Assembly: GCF_019091455.1 (NCBI RefSeq)
Contig: NZ_JAGXJN010000014.1
Location: 24,231-88,230 of the forward strand
DNA from: Chitinophaga sp. GbtcB8
GTDB taxonomy: Bacteria > Bacteroidota > Bacteroidia > Chitinophagales > Chitinophagaceae
DNA length: 64,000 nucleotides
Direction: 5' to 3'
Part shown: in pieces, positions 49,266 through 57,269 of the stretch
Layout of the letters: the number at the start of each line of letters is the position of its first letter
How positions within the stretch are numbered: the stretch's first letter is position 1
Program-made: the position numbers and the translations under genes
The notes under the pieces: generated by a model
Told to the model about the DNA's origin: nothing
The model's database searches: none
The model's input: the letters and a program-made list of their open reading frames with translations, nothing else

Positions 49266-49667
49266 ATGGCAAAAGCAACCAATACAAAAACTGCTGCTAA
49301 TAAAAAGAGGGTAGTTAAAGTAGACAACTACGGAGATGTACATATCTCTGCAAGTTTTAACAATATCATCGTAAGCATTACCAATAAGCACGGTCAGGTA
49401 ATATCTTGGTCTTCTGCAGGTAAAATGGGCTTCAAGGGTTCTAAAAAGAACACTCCGTATGCAGCCCAGTTAGCTGCTTCCGATGCTGCTAAAACTGCCT
49501 TTGATGCCGGTCTGAAAAGAGCTGACGTATTTGTAAAAGGCCCTGGTGCTGGTCGTGAAAGCGCAATCCGTGCTATCTCTAACTCCGGTATTGAGGTAAA
49601 TATGATCAAGGACGTGACGCCTTTACCGCACAACGGTTGCCGTCCTCCTAAGAAAAGAAGAGTATAG
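49266..49667 (+). CDS. rpsK: Ribosomal protein S11
   Basis: 133 residues: NYGDVHISASFNNIIVSITNKHGQVISWSSAGKMGFKGSKKNTPYAAQLAA and GPGAGRESAIRAISNSGIEVNMIKDVTPLPHNGCRPPKKRRV. Platform protein of the 30S subunit. Confidence 0.98.
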   Translation: MAKATNTKTAANKKRVVKVDNYGDVHISASFNNIIVSITNKHGQVISWSSAGKMGFKGSKKNTPYAAQLAASDAAKTAFDAGLKRADVFVKGPGAGRESAIRAISNSGIEVNMIKDVTPLPHNGCRPPKKRRV

Positions 49668-49678
49668 GTATTACAATA

Positions 49679-49737
49679 TCCAAATTCCGGGTTCCAGGTT
49701 CCGATATACGGGATCTGGAATCTGGATTTTGGAGTTT
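49679..49737. repeat. Imperfect palindrome between rpsK and rpsD
   Basis: CCAAATTCCGGGTTCCAGGTTCC and GGATCTGGAATCTGGATTTTGG are complementary with mismatches around ATATAC; same word family as 49196-49256. Confidence 0.6.
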
Positions 49738-49833
49738 ATATTGTGATCAGCATAAATCAATTGGGTGTATGATCAGGTTTAAGATTTTTTAAAGATCATA
49801 CATCGTAACTAAAAAATCTAACAAAGTAAAAAC

Positions 49834-50439
49834 ATGGCAAGGTACACAGGACCAAAGACCAAGATCTCCAGGATTTTTGGCGAACCCATTTTAGGTAATG
49901 GTAAGTATTTAGGTAAGAACAGCAACCCTCCCGGTCAGCACGGTGCAACCCGTAAGCGTAAACAGCTGGGCGAGTATGCACTGCAGCTGCGCGAAAAACA
50001 AAAAGCAAAATACACTTATGGTGTGCTGGAACGCCAGTTTGCTAATCTGTTTGATGAAGCAAACCGTCGTAAAGGCGTAACCGGTGAAGTATTGATCAAA
50101 TTGCTGGAAGCCCGGTTGGATAATACCGTGTTCCGCTTAGGCATCGCCCCTTCCCGCCCTGCTGCACGTCAGCTGGTATCCCACAAACATATCACCGTTA
50201 ACGGCCAGGTAGTGAATATCCCTTCCTTCCAGCTGAAACCCGGTGATAGCATTGGTTTAAAACCCAAAACAGCCGGTAATACCGCTTTAACCAGCGTTAT
50301 CCGCGGTAAGAACCCCAAATTCAGCTGGCTGGACTGGAATGAAAAAGAAAACAGAGGTACTTTCATAGCCTATCCCGAAAGAGAGAGCGTTCCTGAAAAC
50401 ATCAAGGAACAGCTGATAGTGGAATTGTACTCTAAATAA
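49834..50439 (+). CDS. rpsD: Ribosomal protein S4
   Basis: 201 residues: RYTGPKTKISRIFGEPILGNGKYLGKNSNPPGQHGATRKRKQLGEYALQLREKQK and the S4 RNA-binding domain LEARLDNTVFRLGIAPSRPAARQLVSHKHITVNGQVVNIPSFQLKPGD. Assembly initiator; zinc-free N-terminus. In some bacteria it represses the alpha operon. Confidence 0.98.
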   Translation: MARYTGPKTKISRIFGEPILGNGKYLGKNSNPPGQHGATRKRKQLGEYALQLREKQKAKYTYGVLERQFANLFDEANRRKGVTGEVLIKLLEARLDNTVFRLGIAPSRPAARQLVSHKHITVNGQVVNIPSFQLKPGDSIGLKPKTAGNTALTSVIRGKNPKFSWLDWNEKENRGTFIAYPERESVPENIKEQLIVELYSK

Positions 50440-50463
50440 TAAACTACTAAACTTCATATAGCA

Positions 50464-51459
50464 ATGGCAATTCTAAATTTCCAAAAGCCTGATAAGATCG
50501 TTTTGCAGAAGTCAACAGACTTTGAAGCACAATTCGAGTTTCGGCCGTTAGAACCTGGTTATGGCGTGACCATCGGTAATGCGCTACGCCGCGTACTGCT
50601 GTCATCCCTGGAGGGCTATGCCATTGTAGGAATAAAGATAGAAGGTGCAGACCACGAGTTTGCCACCCTGAAAGGTGTTACCGAAGACGTTACCGAGATC
50701 ATTCTAAACCTGAAGCAGGTACGTTTTAAGAAGATTGTGGAAAATGAAGTGAATAACGAAAAGATCCAGATCTCCATCAAAGGTAAGACCGAGTTCCGGG
50801 CTGATATGATCGAAAAAGCCACCAGTGCTTTCCAGATCATGAACCCAGAGTTACTGATCTGTACCCTGGACCCTTCTTCCAAGCTGGATATTGAGCTGAC
50901 CATCGGTAAAGGCCGTGGTTATGTGCCGGCAGAAGAGAATAAACCCAAGGATGCAGTTTTTGGCTACATCGCCATTGACTCAATCTTTACCCCTATAAAA
51001 AATGTAAAGTACAGCATCGAAAATACCCGTGTGGAACAAAAGACCGACTATGAGAAGTTGATCATGGAACTGGCTACCGATGGTACCATTCACCCGGAAG
51101 AAGCTGTAAAACAGGCATCCCGCATCCTGATCCAGCACCTGATGATCATTACTGATGAAAACATCAGCTTTGATACCAAGGATACTGAGAAAGAAGATGT
51201 GGTAGACGAACAAACCTTGCAGCTGCGTAAGATCCTGAAAACACCGCTGGAAGACCTGGACCTGAGCGTTCGCGCTTTCAACTGCTTAAAAGCTGCCAAG
51301 ATCAACTCCCTGAGTGAGCTGGTACAGTACGAGCAGGAAGAGCTGATGAAGTTCCGGAACTTTGGTCAGAAATCGCTGAGTGAAATTGAGCAGGTGCTGA
51401 ACGAAAGAGGCCTCCACTTTGGTATGGACCTGTCCAAACTGAAACTGGAAGAAGAGTAA
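50464..51459 (+). CDS. rpoA: RNA polymerase alpha subunit
   Basis: 331 residues. N-terminal domain with FEFRPLEPGYGVTIGNALRRVLLSSLEGYAIVGIKIEG (dimerisation) and C-terminal domain PLEDLDLSVRAFNCLKAAKINSLSELVQYEQEELMKFRNFGQKSLSEIEQVLNERGL (DNA and activator contacts). 24 bases after rpsD; 122 bases with a hairpin before rplQ. Confidence 0.98.
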   Translation: MAILNFQKPDKIVLQKSTDFEAQFEFRPLEPGYGVTIGNALRRVLLSSLEGYAIVGIKIEGADHEFATLKGVTEDVTEIILNLKQVRFKKIVENEVNNEKIQISIKGKTEFRADMIEKATSAFQIMNPELLICTLDPSSKLDIELTIGKGRGYVPAEENKPKDAVFGYIAIDSIFTPIKNVKYSIENTRVEQKTDYEKLIMELATDGTIHPEEAVKQASRILIQHLMIITDENISFDTKDTEKEDVVDEQTLQLRKILKTPLEDLDLSVRAFNCLKAAKINSLSELVQYEQEELMKFRNFGQKSLSEIEQVLNERGLHFGMDLSKLKLEEE

Positions 51460-51468
51460 TTAAATAGC

Positions 51469-51515
51469 TTTTAGCAGTTAGCTGTTGGCCATTAGCGAAT
51501 AGCTAGCTGCTAAAA
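51469..51515. repeat. Hairpin between rpoA and rplQ
   Basis: TTTTAGCAG (51469-51477) and CTGCTAAAA (51507-51515) pair perfectly, with inner TTAGCT/AGCTAG pairing and the core GGCCATTAGC. It is a relative of the rplF-rplR hairpin (GGCCATTGGC core). Confidence 0.75.
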
Positions 51516-51581
51516 TCCAATAACTAAAAAAAGTACCCTGTAATTCCTGACACGGTATAGGGGAATAAAAAACAAAACGTC

Positions 51582-52079
51582 ATGCGTCACGGAGTAAAAT
51601 TAAATCGCCTGAGCAGAACTTCTGCTCACCGTAAGGCACTGTTATCCAACCTGGCTTGTGAGCTGATCAGCCACAAACGTATCACTACCACTTTAGCAAA
51701 AGCAAAAGCCCTGCGTATTTATGTAGAGCCCCTGCTGACACGCGCTAAAGCAGATAGCACCCATAACCGCAGGATCATTTTCAGCTACCTGCAGGATAAA
51801 GAAGCTATCAAGGAAATGTTCGGTGTGATCAGTGAGAAAATTGCTAGCCGTCCCGGTGGTTATACCCGCATCATTAAGCTGGGTAAACGTGTGGGCGATA
51901 ACGCAGAAACAGCGCTGATTGAGCTGGTAGACTTTAACGAGATCTACGGAAAAACTACCGACAAGGCACCGGCTAAGAGAACCCGTCGTGCTGGTGGTGC
52001 TAAAAAGAAAGCAGAAGGTGGCGCTGAAGAAGCTACCCCCGCTGCTGAAAAAAAATCTGACGACAAAGCAGCCGAGTAA
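51582..52079 (+). CDS. rplQ: Ribosomal protein L17 with charged tail
   Basis: 165 residues; the core (MRHGVKLNRLSRTSAHRKALLSNLACELISHKRITTTLAKAKALR to ALIELVDFNEIYG) ends near 122. The last 43 residues are Lys/Ala/Glu-rich (KRTRRAGGAKKKAEGGAEEATPAAEKK), a flexible extension seen in several Bacteroidota. Last gene of the run; terminator at 52104-52135. Confidence 0.98.
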   Translation: MRHGVKLNRLSRTSAHRKALLSNLACELISHKRITTTLAKAKALRIYVEPLLTRAKADSTHNRRIIFSYLQDKEAIKEMFGVISEKIASRPGGYTRIIKLGKRVGDNAETALIELVDFNEIYGKTTDKAPAKRTRRAGGAKKKAEGGAEEATPAAEKKSDDKAAE

Positions 52080-52103
52080 CTCACGGTTGTTCAACAGTAT
52101 AGA

Positions 52104-52135
52104 AGGGACAAGGCATTTGCCTTGTCCTTTTTTTA
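52104..52135 (+). terminator. Terminator after rplQ
   Basis: GGACAAGG and CCTTGTCC pair around CATTTG, with flanking A and T runs (TTTTTTT). Confidence 0.88.
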
Positions 52136-52220
52136 TACACATAAGGGCTGAACGGCTTTAAACAAATGCTTTTTTTTCGTAATATAGCGGTCAGAAACTT
52201 TTTACCAATCCCTTATTCCT

Positions 52221-53060
52221 ATGTATTACCTGCGATGCCAACATTGTGGGCACAACAACGCTCTCAGATCCGAATTTCTCACTTTCTGTGAACACTGCGC
52301 CAAGAAGCTGCCCAATACATTTGCCGGATGGAAACAAAAGAACCCGGAAGGGGAGTTTGAAGCCTATCAGCAGGAAACCGCCGTTTATATAGATGAAACC
52401 CCACCCAAACCGGGATGGGTACAGCAATACCTGTGGCCGGCCGGCCGCAGGGGCGTAATGCTGGTTTTAGGGCTGGTATTTGCCCTGGTAGCAGTAGCCG
52501 GTACCTATTTCGGCAAAGAGGCTGTGCTTACCTGGTTCTTCCCTAAAGTGGCCAAATCCTGGATGTATACCTCCTGGGAAACAGTAACCATTGGACGGCA
52601 GGCCCTGGAAATAAGCTCACCGGTGCATTTACGGGTAAGTGATAAAGCCCTGCCCGAGGACCTGAATGGTATGGTGGAATACGCTAAAAGTTACGCCAAC
52701 CAGCAGGGAACCGGCATGCAGATAACGGTAGATATGTTCAGCTTTAAAGAAACCGTATCCAACAACCTGGAAGAAGCCAATAACCTGGCCATTAAAGGCA
52801 TACAGGGGGAACCCGGCGTGTCTGAGCTGCAATATGAATCCAACCCTATGCCCCAGACAGAGATCCAGGGCATTATGCAGGAGGGAAGCTACCTGTATAA
52901 GAATGCAGTAAAACTCTCCTTCTATAACCTGATCATGGTAAAAGGGCAGCACCGCTGGCTGGTAAGCATCCGCTACCGGACAGATGATAATAACGGGCAG
53001 GAGGTAGCCAAAAGGGTATTTAATTCCGTAAAAGTGAAGCCATTAATAGTGAAGCTTTAA
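52221..53060 (+). CDS. Zinc-ribbon membrane protein of unknown function
   Basis: 279 residues. The start YYLRCQHCGHNN then FCEHCAKKLP is a CxxC...CxxC zinc ribbon (about residues 6-30). One membrane helix follows at about 74-95 (GVMLVLGLVFALVAVAGTYFG). The remaining 180 residues outside the membrane are mixed alpha/beta with aromatic strands (AVKLSFYNLIMVKGQHRWLVSIRYR) and no known signature. The layout (zinc ribbon, one helix, extracytosolic domain) resembles regulators of secretion or septum proteins, but no function is known. It lies between rplQ and carA and has its own terminator (53084-53126). Confidence 0.85.
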   Translation: MYYLRCQHCGHNNALRSEFLTFCEHCAKKLPNTFAGWKQKNPEGEFEAYQQETAVYIDETPPKPGWVQQYLWPAGRRGVMLVLGLVFALVAVAGTYFGKEAVLTWFFPKVAKSWMYTSWETVTIGRQALEISSPVHLRVSDKALPEDLNGMVEYAKSYANQQGTGMQITVDMFSFKETVSNNLEEANNLAIKGIQGEPGVSELQYESNPMPQTEIQGIMQEGSYLYKNAVKLSFYNLIMVKGQHRWLVSIRYRTDDNNGQEVAKRVFNSVKVKPLIVKL

Positions 53061-53083
53061 CAGTTTATAATTAATAAGTAAGT

Positions 53084-53126
53084 AATGCGCGTGTGGGGAA
53101 TAACAACCCCGTACGCGCATTTTGCT
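53084..53126 (+). terminator. Terminator after the zinc-ribbon gene
   Basis: AATGCGCG and CGCGCATT form the outer stem, TGGGG and CCCC the inner one, followed by TTTGCTTTATT. Confidence 0.75.
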
Positions 53127-53156
53127 TTATTATTAATTGTGAAATGCATAATTTTG
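53126..53156 (+). promoter_or_regulatory. carA promoter (TTTA-N19-TAATTTTG)
   Basis: TTTA at 53126-53129, 19 bases, TAATTTTG at 53149-53156, 33 bases before ATG 53189. Confidence 0.6.
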
Positions 53157-53188
53157 CACGATTTTTTAAAAAGAGTCGTATAAGAACA

Positions 53189-54298
53189 ATGCCTCATACT
53201 AAACACAGCCAACCTGCCATATTGTTATTAGAAGACGGCACGGTTTATCATGGGAAAGCTTTTGGTAAAATTGGAACTGCTTCCGGTGAGCTTTGCTTTA
53301 ATACCGGTATGACGGGTTACCAGGAAGTATTTACCGATCCTTCCTACAAGGGTCAGGTACTGATCATGAATAACTGCTACGTAGGCAACTATGGCACCAA
53401 GCAGGAAGATGTGGAAAGCAGCAGTGTAAAGATCAGTGGGTTGATTTGTAAGAACATTGCCCAGAACTACTCCCGTAAAATGGCCGACAGCTCCCTGGAG
53501 AAATTCCTGGAAAGCAATAACCTGGTTACCATTTATGATGTGGATACCCGGGCACTGGTGTCGCACATCCGCAGCAAAGGGGCTATGAACTGCATTATCT
53601 CTTCCGAGATCCTGGATGTAGAGCAGCTGAAAGGCCAGCTGAAGCAGGTGCCTTCTATGGAAGGCCTGGCACTGTGTGCAGAGGTATCTACCAAAGAACC
53701 TTATAACATTGGCGATCCCAATTCCAGCATCCGTATAGCGGTAATGGATAACGGGGTTAAGCGTAATATGCTTAAATGCCTGTCTGAAAAGGGCGCTTAC
53801 CTGCAGGTATTCCCCACTACTACCAGTTTTGAGGAATGTGAGCAGTTTAAACCGCACGCCTACTTCATATCCAACGGTCCCGGCGATCCGGCTCCGCTTA
53901 CCTATGCGGTGGATACCGTAAAGAAAGTGCTGAACGCAAACCGCCCGCTGTTTGGTATTTGCCTGGGCCACCAGCTGCTGGCCTTAGCAAACGATATTCC
54001 TACCTATAAAATGCACCATGGCCACCGGGGCTTAAACCACCCGGTAAAGAACCTGGCTACGGGCCGTTGCGAGATCACTACACAGAACCACGGTTTTGCG
54101 GTAGATCCCAAGGCTATAGCTGCCAGTGAAAATGTGGAGATCACCCATGTGAACCTGAATGATGGTTCCATAGAAGGTATCCGCATTAAGAACAAACCGG
54201 CATTCTCCGTGCAGTACCACCCGGAATCAACTCCTGGTCCGTACGACTCCCGCTATTTGTTTGATGATTTCTTTAAGATGATTGAGCAATACCAGTAA
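53189..54298 (+). CDS. carA: Carbamoyl-phosphate synthase small subunit
   Basis: 369 residues from ATG 53189. The N-domain (ILLLEDGTVYHGKAFGKIGTASGELCFNTGMTGYQEVFTDPSYKGQVL) and the class I glutamine amidotransferase domain with the nucleophile in FGICLGHQLLAL, the catalytic His/Glu in SVQYHPESTPGP. It releases ammonia from glutamine for CarB. carB is not adjacent, so the complex is encoded at two places. Own promoter and terminator. Confidence 0.97.
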   Translation: MPHTKHSQPAILLLEDGTVYHGKAFGKIGTASGELCFNTGMTGYQEVFTDPSYKGQVLIMNNCYVGNYGTKQEDVESSSVKISGLICKNIAQNYSRKMADSSLEKFLESNNLVTIYDVDTRALVSHIRSKGAMNCIISSEILDVEQLKGQLKQVPSMEGLALCAEVSTKEPYNIGDPNSSIRIAVMDNGVKRNMLKCLSEKGAYLQVFPTTTSFEECEQFKPHAYFISNGPGDPAPLTYAVDTVKKVLNANRPLFGICLGHQLLALANDIPTYKMHHGHRGLNHPVKNLATGRCEITTQNHGFAVDPKAIAASENVEITHVNLNDGSIEGIRIKNKPAFSVQYHPESTPGPYDSRYLFDDFFKMIEQYQ

Positions 54299-54328
54299 TA
54301 AGGGTATAACATATTGGCATAGAACCAG

Positions 54329-54358
54329 AACGGTCCCGAAGATTCGGGACCGTTGTTT
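54329..54358 (+). terminator. Terminator of carA
   Basis: CGGTCCCGAA and TTCGGGACCG pair with a two-base loop, followed by TTGTTTTA. Confidence 0.82.
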
Positions 54359-54359
54359 T

Positions 54360-54377
54360 AATTCCACGTTATGAAAA
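54360..54377 (+). repeat. 18-base direct repeat, copy 1
   Basis: AATTCCACGTTATGAAAA directly after the carA terminator; an identical copy lies at 54575-54592, again behind a terminator-like hairpin. Confidence 0.85.
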
Positions 54378-54541
54378 CAAGCAGATGGGAATGTTACTGC
54401 ATAGCGCAGGTAACAAGGCGTCATCGCCGTTTCATGATGGAACAAAAATGGGAAAAATTTCGACTGGCCGTTAGCTACAAGTGATGAATCAACCTTTATA
54501 GGCGATAAGTGGGGGAAAATCAGGGATTAGAGAAAAAAAAT

Positions 54542-54563
54542 ACGGCTCTGTGAACAGAGCCGT
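54542..54563. terminator. Perfect hairpin, terminator mainly for the minus strand
   Basis: ACGGCTCTG and CAGAGCCGT pair around TGAA. On the minus strand it is followed by eight or more U, so it probably ends the long 3-prime region of the aminotransferase transcript. Confidence 0.75.
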
Positions 54564-54574
54564 TTGCCTTTATA

Positions 54575-54592
54575 AATTCCACGTTATGAAAA
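54575..54592 (+). repeat. 18-base direct repeat, copy 2
   Basis: AATTCCACGTTATGAAAA, identical to copy 1, 215 bases further on. Confidence 0.85.
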
Positions 54593-55163
54593 ACTGATAC
54601 AAAAATACGTTATTTTGCTAAAACGTTTTAGTTGATTTTCGACTTTTTACAAAAACTTGATAATTCTATTTTTCAAGCTTTAATAAGTCAAAGTTCGGAC
54701 CAAAAGCGCGTTTGAAAAAATTCTGTTAGTTAAATTTTTCTTAAACAAACCGTACTCGCTTTCCTCATATCTCGATTTGTTTAATTCTTCACTTTTCCTG
54801 TTCTTTCACCGTTTCTATAACAAATGTACAAGCTTAAATTGATTTAAAAAAGAGTTTTCTCAAATTTATTCAGGATTTTTATTGAAATAATGAACATAGA
54901 ATTATTTATAATATGACGCTATTCCTTTCAAAAAAATCCTAAATTCCTTAAAAATCCTTATAACTTACTGATAGTCAATATAATCGGATAAAGGCAAACT
55001 CTTTTGATCTGTGAACCCCAAAATTGCAAAAATCGAAAAGTAAACGTATGTAATTATTTCTAATGTAATCTATTCCCTTTTCAATCGATTTCTTACGGGT
55101 GCAAAGATCGGGTATTTTCTATTGTCGTTCATGTTAAAATATTATGAACGCTGCTGACCTGGG

Positions 55164-56393
55164 TTATCCCTGAGTGGCTGCAACATCAGCAGTAGCTGTT
55201 GCAACACGGCCGGGATAAACTTCCAGCGCTTTTTCCAGGCATGTTATGGCTTTGGCAATGTCCTCCCTGTTTAATACATAAGCAAGGCGTACTTCCTGCT
55301 TACCCAGGCCGGGCGTAGCATAAAAGCCGGTACCGGGCGCCATCATTACGGTTTGCTGCTCATAGGCAAAAGATTCCAGCAGCCATTGGCAAAAAACATC
55401 CGCATCATCGATCGGTAATTTTGCCATTGCATAAAATGCGCCGCCAGGGTTAGGGCAAAACACACCGGGAATATTATTCAGCCCGGCTACCAGCACATCG
55501 CGGCGGGCCAGGTATTCTGCTTTAATGCCGTCAAAATAATCGGACGGCAGGTCTACTGCTGCCTCACCGGCTATTTGTGCAAAGGAGGGAGGGCTTAAAC
55601 GGGCCTGTGCAAATTTCATCACTGCATCCAGCACCTGCTGATTCTTAGTAACCAGTGCGCCTATACGTCCACCGCAGGCGCTATACCTTTTGGAGATAGT
55701 ATCCATCAGTATCACGTTGTTATCCAGCCCTTCCAGGTTCATAGCGGAAAAGTGCCGGCCGGTATAACAGAACTCACGGTAAGCCTCGTCAGAGAACAGG
55801 TACAGGTTATGCTGCAGGCACAGCTGCTTCAGCACTTCCATTTCTTCTTTACTATATAAATAACCGGTAGGGTTATTGGGATTGCAGATTAAAATGGCTT
55901 TGGTGCGGGGCGTAATAGCTTTTTCAAACGCTTCCATAGCCGGCAGCGCAAAACCGCTTTCAATACTGGAGCCAATGGTGCGAATGGTAATGCCTGCTTC
56001 CACCGCAAATCCATTGTAGTTAGCATAAAAAGGCTCCGGCACAATCACCTCATCGCCCGCATCCAGGCAGGCCATAAAGGAAAACAGGATGGCTTCTGAA
56101 CCGCCGGTGGTAATAATGATCTGCTGGTGGTTTACCTGGATATTAAACCTTTCATAATAAGTAACCAGCTTACGGCGGTAACTTTCATTACCCGCGCTGT
56201 GACTGTATTCCAGCACTTTGAACTCGGAATGGCGTACCGCATCCAGTACCGGTTTAGGGGTTTCAATATCCGGCTGGCCTATGTTCAGGTGGTATACCTT
56301 TACACCTTTCTTTTTAGCAGCTTCGGCGTAAGGCACTAATTTTCTGATGGGGGAGGGCGGCATGTGCACACCTCTCTGGCTAATATCAGGCAT
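55164..56393 (-). CDS. PLP-dependent class I/II aminotransferase
   Basis: 409 residues, fold type I. VYHLNIGQPDIETPKPV, TTGGSEAILFSFMACLDAGDEVIVPEPFY, ILICNPNNPTGYLYS (Asn contacting PLP), LFSDEAYREF, DTISKRYSACGGRIG (Schiff-base Lys) and EVRLAYVLNREDI (substrate-carboxylate Arg) are all present. It is of the aspartate/aromatic aminotransferase group. Donor and acceptor cannot be told; the position alone gives no hint. The C-terminal ATATADVAATQG is a low-complexity extension. Confidence 0.93.
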   Translation of the reverse strand: MPDISQRGVHMPPSPIRKLVPYAEAAKKKGVKVYHLNIGQPDIETPKPVLDAVRHSEFKVLEYSHSAGNESYRRKLVTYYERFNIQVNHQQIIITTGGSEAILFSFMACLDAGDEVIVPEPFYANYNGFAVEAGITIRTIGSSIESGFALPAMEAFEKAITPRTKAILICNPNNPTGYLYSKEEMEVLKQLCLQHNLYLFSDEAYREFCYTGRHFSAMNLEGLDNNVILMDTISKRYSACGGRIGALVTKNQQVLDAVMKFAQARLSPPSFAQIAGEAAVDLPSDYFDGIKAEYLARRDVLVAGLNNIPGVFCPNPGGAFYAMAKLPIDDADVFCQWLLESFAYEQQTVMMAPGTGFYATPGLGKQEVRLAYVLNREDIAKAITCLEKALEVYPGRVATATADVAATQG

Positions 56394-56564
56394 CGTTTGA
56401 TTGGTTTGGCGATTGCAAAGTTAAAGGAAATGCAGGGATATGCTGACGGGGGAGTACATAATGTGCAGCCCGGTAAGCACGTGAATATGGGAATATATGC
56501 CGTATTAAGGCACAAATCTTATGCTGGGCAAAACACCGGGGTGTGATGAACGGAAAACAGTTCC

Positions 56565-56602
56565 ATAAAAAAACCTTACAGCTTTCAAAACTGTAAGGTT
56601 CT
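56565..56602 (-). terminator. Terminator of the DUF1573 gene
   Basis: AACCTTACAG and CTGTAAGGTT are perfect complements with a 9-base loop; on the minus strand a U-run follows. Confidence 0.85.
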
Positions 56603-56652
56603 TTTTATCAATGGAAGGATCTGCACGGTGTGCACATCCAATCATTTGAAAA

Positions 56653-57060
56653 TTAGTTTTCTACGGTGCCGGTCAGGTGTAATTCCTTATCCTGATCCAC
56701 GCCTTTGAACTTAACCCAGATAGTTTTGCTTTGCTGGCCTACACCATTGGCACTGTAAGTAGCGGTTACTTTACCTTTTTTACCAGGTAAAATGGGCTCT
56801 TTAGTCCAGCCGGGAGTAGTACAACCGCAGGATGCGCGGGCAGCTTCTACCAGAATGGGTTCTTTGGTGATATTAGTAAATTCAAAATCAACAGTTACGG
56901 GTTTGTTGAGTTGGGTTTTACCAAAATCAATTGATTCCTTCACAAATTTCACTTTTGCGTCTGCGGTATTGCCGGTAGCGGAACCATTTTGTGTCTGGGC
57001 CCAAAGTGCTGTAGTTAACAGCATGCTCGCAAATAGGGATAAGATAAACTTTTTCATCAT
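56653..57060 (-). CDS. DUF1573 exported protein
   Basis: 135 residues, signal peptide to about residue 21. The mature Ig-like domain has the DUF1573 signature FVKESIDFGKTQLNKPVTVDFEFTNITKEPILVEAARASCGCTTPGWTKEPILPGKKGKVTATYSANG, including the CGC motif. Such proteins are common, envelope-located and of unknown function in Bacteroidota. Single gene between the aminotransferase and the E1 gene, in reverse direction to the latter. Confidence 0.92.
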   Translation of the reverse strand: MMKKFILSLFASMLLTTALWAQTQNGSATGNTADAKVKFVKESIDFGKTQLNKPVTVDFEFTNITKEPILVEAARASCGCTTPGWTKEPILPGKKGKVTATYSANGVGQQSKTIWVKFKGVDQDKELHLTGTVEN

Positions 57061-57220
57061 GTATAGTTTGGTTTTAAACGGTTTTGGTTAAAAAGATAAA
57101 TCCTACCCGGATTTATGCAAATTTACAGCCAAATTTTATTTCACGTAAAGCAAATTATTAAAATCTTCTTAAAAAAAACATTTTAATTTAAGAACGGCAT
57201 TTTCAGCATGTTAGCAACTA

Positions 57221-57252
57221 TTTTTCATCTGTATAAATTAACCTTACTTTTG
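57221..57252 (+). promoter_or_regulatory. Promoter of the E1 gene (TTTT-N20-TACTTTTG)
   Basis: TTTT at 57221-57224, 20 bases, TACTTTTG at 57245-57252; the start codon is 17 bases further, so the leader is very short. Confidence 0.75.
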
Positions 57253-57269
57253 CACTTTAACCAACCCGC

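Larger units (their letters stand above)
54299..55163. other. AT-rich gene-free region
   Basis: Between carA and the aminotransferase. It holds two terminators (54329-54358, 54542-54563), each followed by the same 18 bases, and about 570 bases of strongly AT-rich sequence (54590-55140) with stops in every frame. Near 55105 the minus strand reads ATCTTTGCACCC, close to a -7 box. No DnaA-box cluster was seen. Confidence 0.6.

Noticed and set aside
54590..55140. Replication origin in the AT-rich region
   Set aside because: No cluster of DnaA boxes (TTATCCACA-type) and no dnaA, dnaN or gyr genes nearby.
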